Assembly: GCF_021556435.1 (NCBI RefSeq) | Contig: NZ_JAKGCU010000025.1 | Span: 1-64,000, forward strand | DNA length: 64,000 nt | Source of the DNA: Gordonia tangerina | Lineage (GTDB): Bacteria; Actinomycetota; Actinomycetes; Mycobacteriales; Mycobacteriaceae | Reading direction: 5' to 3' | In this document: one piece after another, positions 45,791-53,789 of the stretch | Numbering within the stretch: position 1 is the first letter of the stretch | Layout: every line of letters starts with the position of its first letter | Position numbers and translations under genes: made by a program | The notes under the pieces: generated by a model | Databases searched by the model: none | What the model was told of the DNA's origin: nothing | The model's input: the letters and a program-made list of their open reading frames with translations, nothing else

Positions 45791-47160
45791 GAAGGACTGT
45801 TCTCTTCCTGGGCGGCCGCCTTGCGCATTGTCTCCAGCCAGTAGCCGTGCTGGACGGGATACAGGCCTTCGTCCTCGTTCCTGACTCCTGCGGAGATGAC
45901 ACCGGTCATGCCGAGGGTTTCCGCGACGGGATCGGGGCCACTGAGCCAGTGCTCGGCACCGCGGCTCATGTCGTTCCACGGCGCGGCCTGCGCGCGGAAG
46001 GTGAGCTGGCAGGAACGGAACTCCTCGAGATCGTCGGGCGTCGCCATACCCGAGGCGTTGAAGAAGTCCTCGTACTGCCGAATCCGGTGGGAGCGGGCGG
46101 CATCGCTCTCTCCCTTCGGGGCGATGCAGTAGATGGTGACCTCGGTCTTGTCCGGCGCAATCGGCCGGAAGTGACGGATCTGAGTGGAGAACTGATCCAT
46201 CAGATATACGTTCGGGTACAGGCAGAGGTTGCGTGAGCCCTTCACCATGAATTCGCCCTTGGCGTCTCCGAACTCCTTCTTGAGCTCATCCATCTTGTCC
46301 CAGAGAGGCCGGTCTTGGGGGTTGGCCGCCCACGTCCACAGGCACAGATGCCCGTTCGGGTACGACCAGTACCCGCCACCGGATTTGCCCCAGCCACCCG
46401 CGTCGAGTGCCTTGGTGTCGTTCTTCGACTCGCCGGTGGAGCGTCGCGAGGTGGTAGCCGCGTAGTTCCAGTGTGTCGCGGTGACGTGGTAGCCGTCGGC
46501 GCCGTTCTCCGCCTGCACCTTCCAGTTGCCGTCGTAGGTATAGGTGGAGGCACCGCGCAGCACCTCGAGGCGCTCGGGAGACTGGTCGACCAGCATGTCG
46601 ATGATCAGCCGGGTGTCGCCGAGGTGATCGTCGAGCGACTGCACATCGTCGTTGAGGCTGCCGAACAGGAACCCGCGATAGTTGTCGAAGCGTGCGACCT
46701 TGGTGAGGTTGTGCGAGCCGTTGACATTGAACGTGTCCGGGTAGCCCGCGTCGTCGGGGTCCTTCACCTTGAGCAACGTGCCGTCGTTGCGGAAGGTCCA
46801 GCCGTGGAAGGGGCAGGTGAGAGTCATCCGATTGTCTGTCTTGCGCCGACAGATCATCGCGCCCCGGTGCGCGCACGCATTGATCAGGCAGTGCAGCTCG
46901 CCGTTCTTGTCGCGCGTGATCATCACCGGTTGCCGGCCGATGTAGGTGGTGAAGTAGTCGCCGGGGTTGGGCACCTGACTCTCGTGCGCCAGGTAGATCC
47001 AGTTGCCTTCGAAGATGTGTTTCATCTCCAGTTCGAAGATGTCCTCGTCGGTGAAGATACGGCGGTTGGCCCGGTAGATGCCGGCTTCGCGGTCGTCGAT
47101 GACGGCATCGGTGAGAACCGAGTGCACATGCTGCAGGTTGTCGGTGATCGACGCGGTCAT
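45778..47160 (-). CDS. benA: Benzoate 1,2-dioxygenase large subunit BenA
   Basis: 460 residues. Rieske cluster ligands are Cys96-x-His98 (CAHRGA) and Cys116-x2-His119 (CPFHGW); the catalytic iron site shows [16 protein letters not shown]. With BenB and the BenC part it dihydroxylates benzoate using O2. ATG 47160 follows GGAGGTAGGAC. Toluate and anthranilate dioxygenases are close relatives, but the catechol genes next door favour benzoate. The last residues (SAVE) and the stop codon are encoded inside a REP-like repeat, which may have replaced the original C-terminus. Confidence 0.93.
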   Translation of the reverse strand: MTASITDNLQHVHSVLTDAVIDDREAGIYRANRRIFTDEDIFELEMKHIFEGNWIYLAHESQVPNPGDYFTTYIGRQPVMITRDKNGELHCLINACAHRGAMICRRKTDNRMTLTCPFHGWTFRNDGTLLKVKDPDDAGYPDTFNVNGSHNLTKVARFDNYRGFLFGSLNDDVQSLDDHLGDTRLIIDMLVDQSPERLEVLRGASTYTYDGNWKVQAENGADGYHVTATHWNYAATTSRRSTGESKNDTKALDAGGWGKSGGGYWSYPNGHLCLWTWAANPQDRPLWDKMDELKKEFGDAKGEFMVKGSRNLCLYPNVYLMDQFSTQIRHFRPIAPDKTEVTIYCIAPKGESDAARSHRIRQYEDFFNASGMATPDDLEEFRSCQLTFRAQAAPWNDMSRGAEHWLSGPDPVAETLGMTGVISAGVRNEDEGLYPVQHGYWLETMRKAAAQEENSPSAVE

Positions 47161-47391
47161 GTCCTACCTCCAAGAGTGTGGGCTGTCCTCTGCACTCTCG
47201 CATCGCGTGGCCTCTGTCACCCCAGGAACATTGCCAGTCCTGACCCAGCATCCTATTGATCGATGCGATTCATTAATAACGGGAAATCATGTTCTTGTCT
47301 GGTATGGATCATCGGCCTACCGTTGGGACAGACGTGGTGCCGATCACAGCGGACCACTTTCAATGGTGAGAGAGACAGAGAGTCGCACGAC
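47161..47391. promoter_or_regulatory. Divergent control region between benA and the catR-cat operon
   Basis: 231 bp. The centre (about 47251-47300) is AT-rich (ATTGATCGATGCGATTCATTAATAAC) in an otherwise GC-rich context and is the likely site for promoters and for LysR and LuxR regulators. The benA ribosome site GGAGG is at the left edge. Exact promoter hexamers are not certain. Confidence 0.55.
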
Positions 47392-48327
47392 ATGGAGCTA
47401 CGGCATCTTCGCTACTTTGCAGCGGTCGCCGACACCTGCCACTTCGGGCAGGCGGCAACCCAGCTGCACGTGGCTCAGCCGGCTCTGTCGTATGCCATTC
47501 GCCAACTCGAGTCCGAACTCGACGTCACCCTGTTCACACGCACCACCCGGCAGGTGTCGCTGACACCCGCTGGCGAGTATCTGCAGGGGGAGGCGGCACG
47601 AATCCTCGCGGGTGTCGACGATGCCGTCGAAGGTGTCCGGCGCATCGCCGCGGGACGCAGTGGCGTCATCCGGTTGGGTCTGACGGGCATCGCCGCGTTC
47701 TCCCACCTTCCTCGCATCGCGCGGGTGGTCAAGCGGGAGTTGCCGGATGTCGACCTGCACATCCAATCCGACATGCTGACGCCGGTGCAGTGCGACAGCC
47801 TGCGTGCTCTGTCCATCGACCTCGGCGTGCTACGGCCGCCGGTGGTGGGCGACGGTATCGCCATGCGTTTGATCGACGTGGAACCGATGGTGCTCGCGGT
47901 GTCGGTGGACCATCGCCTCGCGGTGGAACCGGTGGTCGCCGTGGAGGATCTGCGCAACGAGATGTTCGTGATGTACGACAGCCAGGACTCCGCGGTCAAC
48001 GATGCGGCGGTCCGCACTTGCCACCGCGCGGGTTTCGTGCCACACCGCGCGCACCGGGCGCCGGGCACGGCGGTGCTGCTCGCGCTGGTGGCCGCCGGGA
48101 TGGGCGTCGCGGTGGTGCCGGCGTCGGTGCGATCACTTCCGCTGGAAGGGTTGGTCATTCGCGACCTGGTGGACGCCGGCAGCGTCGAACTCGCCCTCGC
48201 CTGGCGTGGCGGCCAGGACAACCCGGTGGTGCACAGCGTAGCCGAGGTCATCGCGGCGGCATTCGCCGCGGACTCGGTCGTGCCCCGTCGCTCCCCGAAC
48301 GACACCTACGTTGGAGAACAGCTATGA
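47392..48327 (+). CDS. catR: LysR family regulator of catechol genes (CatR/BenM-like)
   Basis: 311 residues. N-terminal helix-turn-helix MELRHLRYFAAVADTCHFGQAATQLHVAQPALSYAIRQLESELDV and a LysR effector domain beginning GVIRLGLTGIAAFSHLPRIA. ATG 47392 is the family start; the frame opens 43 codons earlier without conserved sequence. Its TGA overlaps the catB ATG (ATGA), so regulator and enzymes are co-transcribed, unlike the usual divergent catR. The effector is probably cis,cis-muconate, by analogy with CatR/BenM. Confidence 0.86.
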   Translation: MELRHLRYFAAVADTCHFGQAATQLHVAQPALSYAIRQLESELDVTLFTRTTRQVSLTPAGEYLQGEAARILAGVDDAVEGVRRIAAGRSGVIRLGLTGIAAFSHLPRIARVVKRELPDVDLHIQSDMLTPVQCDSLRALSIDLGVLRPPVVGDGIAMRLIDVEPMVLAVSVDHRLAVEPVVAVEDLRNEMFVMYDSQDSAVNDAAVRTCHRAGFVPHRAHRAPGTAVLLALVAAGMGVAVVPASVRSLPLEGLVIRDLVDAGSVELALAWRGGQDNPVVHSVAEVIAAAFAADSVVPRRSPNDTYVGEQL

Positions 48328-49430
48328 AGATCACTGCAGTGGAGGCGATACCATTCGCCATCCCGTATTCGAAACCATTGCGGTTCGCCTCCGGCGAAGT
48401 GCATATCGCCGAACATGTGCTGGTGCGGGTGCACACCGACGACGGCATCGTGGGGGTCGCCGAAGCTCCACCGCGCCCATTCACCTACGGCGAGACTCAG
48501 GACGGGATCGTCGCGGTGATCGACAAGGTGTTCGCACCGCAGGTGATCGGTCTGACCCTGCTCGAGCGTGAGGTGGTGACCGGCCGGCTCGCCCGAACCG
48601 TGGGTAACCCCACAGCGAAATCTGCAGTGGACATGGCGATCTGGGATGCACTGGGAAAGTCGCTGGGACTACCGGTGGCCGAGTTGCTCGGCGGCTACAC
48701 CGACCGCATGCGCGTCAGTCACATGCTGGGTTTCGACGACCCGGCCACCATGGTCGCCGAGGCCGAGAAGATGCGCGATACCTACGGCATCACCACCTTC
48801 AAAGTGAAGGTGGGGCGTCGGCCGGTACACCTCGACACCGCGGTGGTGCGCGCTCTACGCGACCGATTTGGTGCCGATGTCGATCTCTACGTGGACGGCA
48901 ATCGCGGCTGGACGGCGTCGGAGTCGGCGCGGGCGATGAAGGAGATGGCCGACCTCGGTTTGCTGTTCGCCGAGGAACTGTGTCCGGCCGACGACGTGAT
49001 CGGCCGGCGATGGCTGGTCGGGCAGCTCGATGTGCCGTTCATCGCCGACGAGTCGGTGCCGACTGCCGCCGATGTCACGCGGGAAATCCTCGCGGGAGCC
49101 GCCACCGCCATCAGCATCAAGACCGCTCGCACCGGCTTCACCGCGTCTCGCCGCGTCCATCATCTCGCCGAAGGACTCGGACTCGAGGTCGTGATCGGCA
49201 ATCAGATCGACGGTCAGGTCGGCACGGCCTGCGCGCTGGCATTCGGGACGGCGTTCGAATCGACCTCGCGCAATGCCGGTGAGCTGTCGAACTTTCTGGA
49301 CATGACCGATGACCTGCTGGCGCATCCGCTGCAGATCAGTGACGGCCACCTGCACCGGTGCGCCTCCGCCGGAATCGGGATCGAGATCGACCCGGACAAA
49401 CTCGCCCACTATCGAACCGATCGGAGTTGA
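48324..49430 (+). CDS. catB: Muconate cycloisomerase CatB
   Basis: 368 residues, enolase superfamily. N-terminal cap domain MKITAVEAIPFAIPYSKPLRFASG, base lysine in TFKVKVG (K-x-K), metal ligands in VDGNRGWT, FAEELCPADD and FIADESV, and second-base lysine in SIKTARTG. It turns cis,cis-muconate into muconolactone. ATG 48324 overlaps the catR stop, and catC follows two bases after its stop. Confidence 0.94.
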   Translation: MKITAVEAIPFAIPYSKPLRFASGEVHIAEHVLVRVHTDDGIVGVAEAPPRPFTYGETQDGIVAVIDKVFAPQVIGLTLLEREVVTGRLARTVGNPTAKSAVDMAIWDALGKSLGLPVAELLGGYTDRMRVSHMLGFDDPATMVAEAEKMRDTYGITTFKVKVGRRPVHLDTAVVRALRDRFGADVDLYVDGNRGWTASESARAMKEMADLGLLFAEELCPADDVIGRRWLVGQLDVPFIADESVPTAADVTREILAGAATAISIKTARTGFTASRRVHHLAEGLGLEVVIGNQIDGQVGTACALAFGTAFESTSRNAGELSNFLDMTDDLLAHPLQISDGHLHRCASAGIGIEIDPDKLAHYRTDRS

Positions 49431-49432
49431 CG

Positions 49433-49717
49433 ATGTTGTTCCACGTACGGATGGATGTCCACATCCCCGGGGACCTCGATCCCGACGTGCGCGCAGAGAT
49501 CGTGGCACGCGAGAAGAGGTACTCGCAGGATCTACAGCGCAGCGGTAAATGGCCGCACATCTGGCGGATCGTCGGCGAGTACTCCAATTACTCGATCTTC
49601 GACGTGACCGACAACGACGAACTGCACGAGATCCTCTCCGGGCTCCCGCTGTTCGCCTACATGGACATCGCGGTGACCCCGCTGGCCACCCACCCCTCGG
49701 ATATCGCAGCGGGCTGA
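49433..49717 (+). CDS. catC: Muconolactone isomerase CatC
   Basis: 94 residues, full family length. MLFHVRMDVHIPGDLDPDVRAEIVAREKRYSQDLQRSGKWPHIWRIVGEYSN and the ending FAYMDIAVTPLATHPSDI are characteristic. It converts muconolactone to 3-oxoadipate enol-lactone. It sits between catB and catA in the operon. Confidence 0.94.
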   Translation: MLFHVRMDVHIPGDLDPDVRAEIVAREKRYSQDLQRSGKWPHIWRIVGEYSNYSIFDVTDNDELHEILSGLPLFAYMDIAVTPLATHPSDIAAG

Positions 49718-49774
49718 GACGGCCCTCATTCCGCATGCGTCAGCCCACCGGCCGATCAAGAAGGAGCACGACCC

Positions 49775-50650
49775 ATGACCGACATCAGCTTTGACGCCGA
49801 GGTCACCGCCAAGGCCGCCGAATCCGGCGCCAACGCTTCGGCGCGATTCCGCGAACGGATGGCATCGGCGGGTACCCGCGAGGGTGTCGTCGACACCGCC
49901 CGCGTCGACTACCTGGCCTCCAAGGTCATCAAGGGCCTCAACGACATCATCCTCGAGGACAAGGTCAGCTACGCCGAGTACAACGCACTCAAGGCGTGGC
50001 TGATCAAGGTCGGCGAGGACGGCGAATGGCCGCTGTTCCTCGACGTCTGGCTCGAGCACTCCGTCGAGGAGGTCGCCAGCGAGCACCGAGAGGGCAGCAA
50101 GGGCACCATCGAGGGGCCCTACTATCTGGACGGCTCACCGGAATTGGAGTGGAACGGCACCATCCCGATGCGCGACGACGAACCGGGCACGCCACTCGTG
50201 TTCGCGGGCCAGGTGCGGGCCGTCGACGGCACTCCGCTCACCGGCGCCAAAGTCGAACTGTGGCATGCCGACGACCTCGGCTTCTACTCCCAGTTCGCCC
50301 CGGGCTTGCCGGAGTGGAATCTGCGCGGTACCTGGACTGTCAACGAGGACGGCCGATTCGAGATCCACACGCTGCGTCCGGCGCCCTACCAGATCCCGAC
50401 CGATGGTGCGTGCGGCCAGCTCATCGCGGCCGCCGGGTGGCACGCCTGGCGCCCGGCCCACCTACACTTCAAGGTGAGCGCACCCGGCCATGAGCTGATC
50501 ACCACCCAGCTGTACTTCCCCGGTGATCCGCACAATGACGACGACATCGCGTCGGCGGTCAAGCCCGAACTCATGCTGGATCCGAGGGAGAACCCCAACG
50601 GCGAAGGCGTCGTGGTGGACTACGACTTCGTCCTCGACCCCGAGCGCTGA
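49775..50650 (+). CDS. catA: Catechol 1,2-dioxygenase CatA
   Basis: 291 residues, intradiol dioxygenase. Iron(III) ligands are a tyrosine in GPYYLDG, a tyrosine in APYQIPTDG, and two histidines in WHAWRPAHLHFKV (H-x-H). It opens catechol to cis,cis-muconate. AAGGAG lies 10 bases before ATG 49775. The order catR-catB-catC-catA differs from the common catA-first order in relatives. Confidence 0.95.
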   Translation: MTDISFDAEVTAKAAESGANASARFRERMASAGTREGVVDTARVDYLASKVIKGLNDIILEDKVSYAEYNALKAWLIKVGEDGEWPLFLDVWLEHSVEEVASEHREGSKGTIEGPYYLDGSPELEWNGTIPMRDDEPGTPLVFAGQVRAVDGTPLTGAKVELWHADDLGFYSQFAPGLPEWNLRGTWTVNEDGRFEIHTLRPAPYQIPTDGACGQLIAAAGWHAWRPAHLHFKVSAPGHELITTQLYFPGDPHNDDDIASAVKPELMLDPRENPNGEGVVVDYDFVLDPER

Positions 50651-50654
50651 ACGG

Positions 50655-52250
50655 ATGCTCGTCGCACCCACCGCGGTGGTCGGTGCCACGTCCTGCGCTG
50701 ACCTCGCCGGCGTGCGACACCAGGCTCAGTCGTGGCGGTCCGCGGAATTGGCGATCGCCGATCGGGATCTCACCGACGCGGCGCTGGCCGACCTGGCCGA
50801 GACCGCGCAGGCACACGGGGCGGAGTCCTTCGCCCGCGCGGTCAATGCGATCCAGTCGGCCCGCGCCGGTAGGTTCCCGGTGATCCCGCACATCGACGCC
50901 GCCACCGAGATCTTCCGCAGTTTCCTGCGTGCGGACATGATCGACGGCTGGCTTTATGTGCGGGAATCCGACGGACATCTGCATCCGTATCTGGTCACCG
51001 ACATCACCCTGGAGCACGCCGACCGCACCCACGGGCCGCGCATCAAGGTGACGATGGAGGCCGACAACGCGACGGTCAAGCGCCCGTCGCGGGCACCCCG
51101 GCTGCTGGTGTTCGAGGAGACCGAGGTGGTCGGCAAGGTACCTGCCGATGTCCTGGCCGCCGGCGGGGCCTACAAGGAGACGCCGGAGCTCAAGGCGGCG
51201 TATGAGATTCGGCGCGACCGATACCACGAGGTGATCGACACCGGGTTCGGCACCCAGTTCCGGTTCACCGGCCGGGTGATCCGCACCGACGACTACCGTG
51301 CACCGAACAAACGCGACAACCGCAAGGTGATCCAGGACGTCGCGCCGGGCGAGATCGCCGCCCTGCGGATGGTCGCGCCGTCGATCCTGTTCGGTGACGA
51401 CGAGTCCGGCACCGACTACGGTCCGGTGCCGGTCATCACAGCAGTGCGCGTCTTCGATCTCGGGGCGCAGGATTTCCTGGACGTCAACACCGCCGACCTG
51501 GATACCTATGTCTACGATGTGCATCTGCAGGACAAGCTGGTGTTGCCCGACGAGCAGCGGGAACTGCTGAACATCTTGACCACCGACATCTCGGTGTTCA
51601 CCGGAGACATCATCGATGGCAAGTCGGCCGGCAACGTGATCCTGGCCAAGGGGCGACCGGGCGTGGGGAAGACGCTCACCGCCGAGGTGTACGCAGAGGT
51701 GACGGGGCGCCCGCTGTACTCGATCCATTCCGGCTCACTCGGCACCACCGCCGAACTCGTGCGCAAGAATCTCGAGGTGATCTTCGACCGGACCAAGCGC
51801 TGGGATGCGGTGCTGCTGCTCGACGAGGCGGACGTGTTCGTGATGGAGCGCGGCCTGGATCTGGCGCAGAACGCCATAGTCGCCGAATTCCTGCGCACTC
51901 TGGAGTATTTCGACGGTTTGCTGTTCCTGACGACCAATCGCGTCGGCGGTGTCGACGAGGCGATCCTGGCGCGCTGTGCCGCTGTCATCGAGTATCAGCC
52001 GCCGGGGCCCAAACACGCCCGGGAGATCTGGCAGATCCTCGCGGCCGGCAACGATGTGGTGCTCGGCGAGGATCTACTCGACGACCTCGTCGGCGGCTTC
52101 CCCGACATCACGCCGCGCGACATCAAGATGCTGTTGCGGCTGGCACTGCGGATGGCGCGGCACCGCGAGGTCGAACTCGATGCGTCGGTGTTCGCGAGCA
52201 GTGCGGTGTTCCGCGGGCTGCACTACGTCTCGGCGCGCGAGCGCGGGTGA
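50655..52250 (+). CDS. AAA+ ATPase of unknown role, downstream of catA
   Basis: 531 residues. An N-terminal domain of about 320 residues with no family I recognise, then an AAA+ module: Walker A GRPGVGKTLTAE, Walker B AVLLLDEADVFV, sensor LLFLTTNRVGGVDEA and a C-terminal helical lid. The layout suggests a remodelling ATPase rather than a helicase or protease subunit. It begins four bases after the catA stop, so it is almost surely on the cat transcript. No metal-chelatase or MoxR partner is beside it. Its client, if any, in the pathway is unknown. Confidence 0.8.
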   Translation: MLVAPTAVVGATSCADLAGVRHQAQSWRSAELAIADRDLTDAALADLAETAQAHGAESFARAVNAIQSARAGRFPVIPHIDAATEIFRSFLRADMIDGWLYVRESDGHLHPYLVTDITLEHADRTHGPRIKVTMEADNATVKRPSRAPRLLVFEETEVVGKVPADVLAAGGAYKETPELKAAYEIRRDRYHEVIDTGFGTQFRFTGRVIRTDDYRAPNKRDNRKVIQDVAPGEIAALRMVAPSILFGDDESGTDYGPVPVITAVRVFDLGAQDFLDVNTADLDTYVYDVHLQDKLVLPDEQRELLNILTTDISVFTGDIIDGKSAGNVILAKGRPGVGKTLTAEVYAEVTGRPLYSIHSGSLGTTAELVRKNLEVIFDRTKRWDAVLLLDEADVFVMERGLDLAQNAIVAEFLRTLEYFDGLLFLTTNRVGGVDEAILARCAAVIEYQPPGPKHAREIWQILAAGNDVVLGEDLLDDLVGGFPDITPRDIKMLLRLALRMARHREVELDASVFASSAVFRGLHYVSARERG

Positions 52251-52266
52251 CTTTACTCTCGAGGGC

Positions 52267-52812
52267 GTGGAGTACTCTTTCGAGATCGTCTCGCTGTTGG
52301 TCTCACCGGCCCACGCGTACTTCGGCAGACCGAAGGACGGTCCGGCCGTGCTGGTGCAGACGTCAACGCCGGAACAAGTGGAGATCGTCGCAGACAAGGG
52401 AATTCGCGGCGATCGCTTCTTCGGCGTCCGTGCGCACACCGAGGCCGCGGTCACCTTTCTCGCACTCGAGGCGTGGCAGGCCGCCGCCGGAGACGTCGAC
52501 CCCTCAGTGGCGCGACGCAATGTGGTGGTACGCGGCCTCGAACTCGACCCGTTGCGAGCACACGAGTTCACCATCAACTCCGGGAGCGGCCCGATTCGCT
52601 TCCGTGGCGGCCGCCCGGCACACCCGTGTTCCTGGATGGACACCGTTGCCGGAGAAGGGGTGCGCAAGGCGCTGATCGGTCGCGGCGGCCTGCGGACGCA
52701 ACCGCTGACCTCAGGTGTTCTGCACGTAGGTCCGGCCGTCCTCACCGCCGATGTCGATCTCGACGCTGCTCGGGCCGCCGATCAGGTGAAACGGGCTCAG
52801 CCGCTGCGGTGA
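52267..52812 (+). CDS. MOSC domain protein
   Basis: 181 residues. MOSC (molybdenum cofactor sulfurase C-terminal-like) features: VSLLVSPAHAYFGRP, KGIRGDRFFGVRAHTEAAVTFL, ARRNVVVRGLELDPLRAHEF, and the cysteine in GGRPAHPCSWMD that family members use for sulfur transfer. GTG 52267 is the start that fits; it is 17 bases after the ATPase stop, so it may belong to the same operon. Its role with an aromatic catabolic operon is unknown. Confidence 0.8.
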   Translation: MEYSFEIVSLLVSPAHAYFGRPKDGPAVLVQTSTPEQVEIVADKGIRGDRFFGVRAHTEAAVTFLALEAWQAAAGDVDPSVARRNVVVRGLELDPLRAHEFTINSGSGPIRFRGGRPAHPCSWMDTVAGEGVRKALIGRGGLRTQPLTSGVLHVGPAVLTADVDLDAARAADQVKRAQPLR

Positions 52813-52835
52813 TGGCCGTGGTTCTCTGTGTGCAA

Positions 52836-53789
52836 TCAGCCGGCCAGCGCGCGTAAGAAGAATCCGAGATTGGCCGGCTTCTCGGCGAGTCGGCGAACGA
52901 AGTATCCGTACCACTCGCTGCCGTACGGGATGTAGACGCGTATACGACGACCCGTGGCCGCCAGCCGCTTCTGTTCATCGGAGCGAATTCCGTAGAGCAT
53001 CTGGTGTTCCCACGAGTCCGGGGTACGTTCGAGTTCATCGGCCATCGTCTGCGCCGCGTCGATGATGACCGGATCATGGCTGGCGACCATCGGATACCCG
53101 TCGCCCTTCATGAGGATTCGCAGGCAGCGTAGGTAGGACTCGTCAGTGAGTTCGCGAGTCGGATAGGCGACCGACGCAGGTTCGGCGTAGGCGCCCTTGC
53201 ACAGCCGGATCCGCGCACCCGATCTGGCGAACTCGACACAGTCGTCCTCGGTGCGGCGCAGGTATGCCTGTAGGACGGTGCCGACTTCTGGGAAATCACT
53301 GCGCAGGCTGCGGACGATGCCGAGACGTGTCTCCACGCCCGTGTGATCCTCGGCGTCGATGGTGACCAGCACACCCGCGTCGTGTGCCGCGGCGGCGATC
53401 CTACGGGCGTTCTCCTCGGCGATCTTGGCGCCGTGGTCGGACAGGGATTGGCCCAGCGCGGTGAGTTTCACCGACACCTCCAGGGCAGTGGTTGCGGTCC
53501 CGGCCAGGGAAAGCCGCCCCATCGCTGTGATGAGGTCGAGGTAGGCCTCGACAGTGGCCGTGGCCTGCGCGTCGTCGGTGGTGTCCTCACCCAGGAAGTC
53601 GACGCTGACCGCGAGTCCCGCATCGAGCGACCCGTGAATTGCGGCGAGGACGTCGACCTGCGTCTCCCCGGGAACAAACCGCTCGACCACCTGCCGGGTC
53701 ATCGCCGTCCGCTGTGCGGTCTCCCGGATCCGGTTGCTGCCGGCGGCCGCGAGGATCATCGGTCGCAGGGTGGCGTCGAACAGACTCAT
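52836..53789 (-). CDS. pruB: Proline dehydrogenase PruB
   Basis: 317 residues, monofunctional FAD proline dehydrogenase barrel. Motifs: VTIDAEDHTG, RIRLCKGAYAEP, and the closing YIPYGSEWYGYFVRRLAEKPANLGFFLR arginine-rich signature. It oxidises proline to delta-1-pyrroline-5-carboxylate. ATG 53789 overlaps the pruA stop (ATGA), so it is translated after pruA. The order and coupling match M. tuberculosis Rv1187-Rv1188. Confidence 0.93.
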   Translation of the reverse strand: MSLFDATLRPMILAAAGSNRIRETAQRTAMTRQVVERFVPGETQVDVLAAIHGSLDAGLAVSVDFLGEDTTDDAQATATVEAYLDLITAMGRLSLAGTATTALEVSVKLTALGQSLSDHGAKIAEENARRIAAAAHDAGVLVTIDAEDHTGVETRLGIVRSLRSDFPEVGTVLQAYLRRTEDDCVEFARSGARIRLCKGAYAEPASVAYPTRELTDESYLRCLRILMKGDGYPMVASHDPVIIDAAQTMADELERTPDSWEHQMLYGIRSDEQKRLAATGRRIRVYIPYGSEWYGYFVRRLAEKPANLGFFLRALAG

